Shown here: piece after piece, positions 6,236 to 7,408 of the stretch | Layout: every line of letters begins with the position of its first letter | How positions within the stretch are numbered: the first letter of the stretch is position 1 | From: Spirosoma sp. | GTDB lineage: Bacteria; Bacteroidota; Bacteroidia; Cytophagales; Spirosomataceae | Assembly: GCA_028288385.1 (NCBI GenBank) | Contig: JAQBNX010000652.1 | Location: forward strand, 1 to 7,408 | Length of the DNA stretch: 7,408 nucleotides | Direction of reading: 5' to 3' | Translations under genes and position numbers: made by a program | Notes under the pieces: model-generated | What the model was told of the DNA's origin: nothing | The model's input: only the letters and a program-made list of their open reading frames with translations | The model's database searches: none

Positions 6236-7408
6236 ATGACCTCTCAACAACTAATTGTGGCAGCAGGGTTGATTACCCTCCCTTTTATAAGTAGTGCTCA
6301 GGGGCAATTTGCCAATACTATTACGGCAAGTGACCTTGAAAAACACCTTCGTATTCTTGCTGCCGATGATATGGAAGGCCGCGAAACCGGAACCCGTGGG
6401 CAGCGCAAAGCGGCCGAATATATTGCCAGTCAGTTTGCCGCCGAAGGTTTAAAACCAATTGTCAAAGCGGATGATGGCAAAGAAGGGTATCAGCAACCAT
6501 ACACCCTGTATAAAAAAACCTGGGGAGACTTTTACATTCGTTCGGGTGGTAAGCAATTCGCGCTCCTGAAGGACTTTATGCCCAATGGATTGCTGTATCT
6601 GCCATCAGAAACTACATACGAAACCTTATTTGTTGGATATGGCATCAGTGACAAAAACTATGACAACTATGCTGGGCGCGACGTAAAGGGGAAAGCAGTT
6701 GTTGTACTGGACGATGAACCAAAGACCGCCGAGGGTAAAAAAGTGGTAAGCGGAACGGAGGAAGCTTCTAAATGGGGCGGCCCTAATGGCTGGCGGGCTA
6801 AGAGCTTGCTGGCTAAAGAGAAGGGAGCCGTTCAGGTTTTTATTGTCTCTGCCGAATCGGCTGAAGATTTTAAACGGGTGCTTACGCAACGTAGTGCTAT
6901 GCAGGCTCGATTTAATCGGATGAGTCTCAAGCCAGGTGCTGAAAATGTAGGTTCAACCGGGGTATTTCTGATCTCGACGGAGATGGCAGCCACCTTGCTG
7001 AATACACCCGTGGCAACACTGAGCCAAACAATGACCCAACTGGCTAAATCAGAGAAACCGATGTCATCGTCGCTGGCAGGAAGTGTAGCCGTAAAGGCAG
7101 ACCGGATCGAAGAAAAAACGCAATCATCGAATGTGTTGGGATTTATTGAGGGTACTGACAAGAAAGACGAAGTCCTGATTGTTTCATCGCACTACGACCA
7201 TATTGGCATTAGTGCCGATGGCCAGATTAACAACGGTGCCAATGATGATGGCTCGGGCACAGTATCGGTGCTGGAGATTGCGCAGGCATTTGCTAAAGCC
7301 AAAGCAGATGGCAAAGGGCCACGTCGGTCTATTTTATTTTTAACTGTGTCCGGTGAAGAAAAGGGGCTTCTGGGTTCTGAATATTACGCCGATATGAGTC
7401 CAGTGATA
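6236..7408 (+). CDS. Secreted M28 family zinc peptidase with PA-like insert (3' truncated)
   Basis: The frame starts at ATG 6236 and is open through the last base, giving 391 residues with the C terminus outside the window. An in-frame TAG at 6206-6208 and no intervening start support this ATG. Residues 6-21 form a hydrophobic signal peptide ending in SSA|Q; its n-region lacks Lys/Arg, which is slightly unusual. The M28 N-terminal region includes HLRILAADDMEGRETGTRG (37-55). A PA-like insert spans about 125-300 (FVGYGISDKNYDNYAGRDVKGK near 132-153). The catalytic core then resumes: SSHYDHIG (317-324; H319 zinc ligand, D321 supporting), NNGANDDGSG (332-341; D337 bridging the zincs) and SGEEKGLLGSEYY (372-384; E374 general base, E375 ligand). 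The last two ligands, Asp and His, should lie past the edge. It is probably a periplasmic or exported aminopeptidase. Exact specificity is unknown. Confidence 0.94.
   Translation, partial: MTSQQLIVAAGLITLPFISSAQGQFANTITASDLEKHLRILAADDMEGRETGTRGQRKAAEYIASQFAAEGLKPIVKADDGKEGYQQPYTLYKKTWGDFYIRSGGKQFALLKDFMPNGLLYLPSETTYETLFVGYGISDKNYDNYAGRDVKGKAVVVLDDEPKTAEGKKVVSGTEEASKWGGPNGWRAKSLLAKEKGAVQVFIVSAESAEDFKRVLTQRSAMQARFNRMSLKPGAENVGSTGVFLISTEMAATLLNTPVATLSQTMTQLAKSEKPMSSSLAGSVAVKADRIEEKTQSSNVLGFIEGTDKKDEVLIVSSHYDHIGISADGQINNGANDDGSGTVSVLEIAQAFAKAKADGKGPRRSILFLTVSGEEKGLLGSEYYADMSPVI

Noticed and set aside
6626..7161. Two minus-strand open frames opposite the M28 peptidase
   Set aside because: They overlap the PA-like insert coding region of a clear peptidase and have no motif or plausible start context.

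Overview
The window looks like a chromosomal segment from a Bacteroidota bacterium, most likely order Cytophagales (Spirosoma-like). The reasons are a near-balanced base composition, no Shine-Dalgarno sequences before most starts, a TAnnTTTG-type -7 promoter element, and protein families typical of that group. The genus is inferred from memory of these families, not from a database match.

Layout. Positions 1-657 (+) hold the 3' end of a gene for a polytopic membrane protein with an extracytoplasmic C-terminal domain. Convergent to it is a tight four-gene minus-strand cluster, read from about 4926 down to 676: a large multi-span membrane protein of the DUF7657/GT-C-like type, a DPM1-type family 2 glycosyltransferase, a small DUF2304 membrane protein, and a WbbL-type family 2 glycosyltransferase. 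The genes are separated by 5 bp, a 35-bp overlap and 6 bp, which indicates a single transcript. A 130-bp divergent intergenic region (4927-5056) carries a candidate Bacteroidota promoter and an inverted repeat. On its other side is a plus-strand gene for a flippase-like (LPG_synthase_TM / UPF0104) integral membrane protein (5057-6058). After a 177-bp gap comes a secreted M28 zinc peptidase with a PA-type insert (6236 to the window end). It is open at the 3' edge.

How the genes may work together. The DPM1-type enzyme would make a polyprenyl-phosphate sugar at the cytoplasmic face, with DUF2304 as a small membrane partner. The divergent flippase-like protein is a candidate for moving that lipid-linked sugar across the inner membrane. 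The large GT-C-like protein is a candidate for transferring it to an acceptor on the periplasmic side. The WbbL-type transferase would add a residue to a cytoplasmic lipid-linked glycan. This pathway is inferred from family knowledge and gene order; no substrate can be read from the sequence. The M28 peptidase appears to be an unrelated neighbour.

There are no RNA genes, CRISPR arrays, insertion sequences or obvious mobile elements. The most interesting content is the candidate complete lipid-linked-sugar decoration module and its divergent control region.
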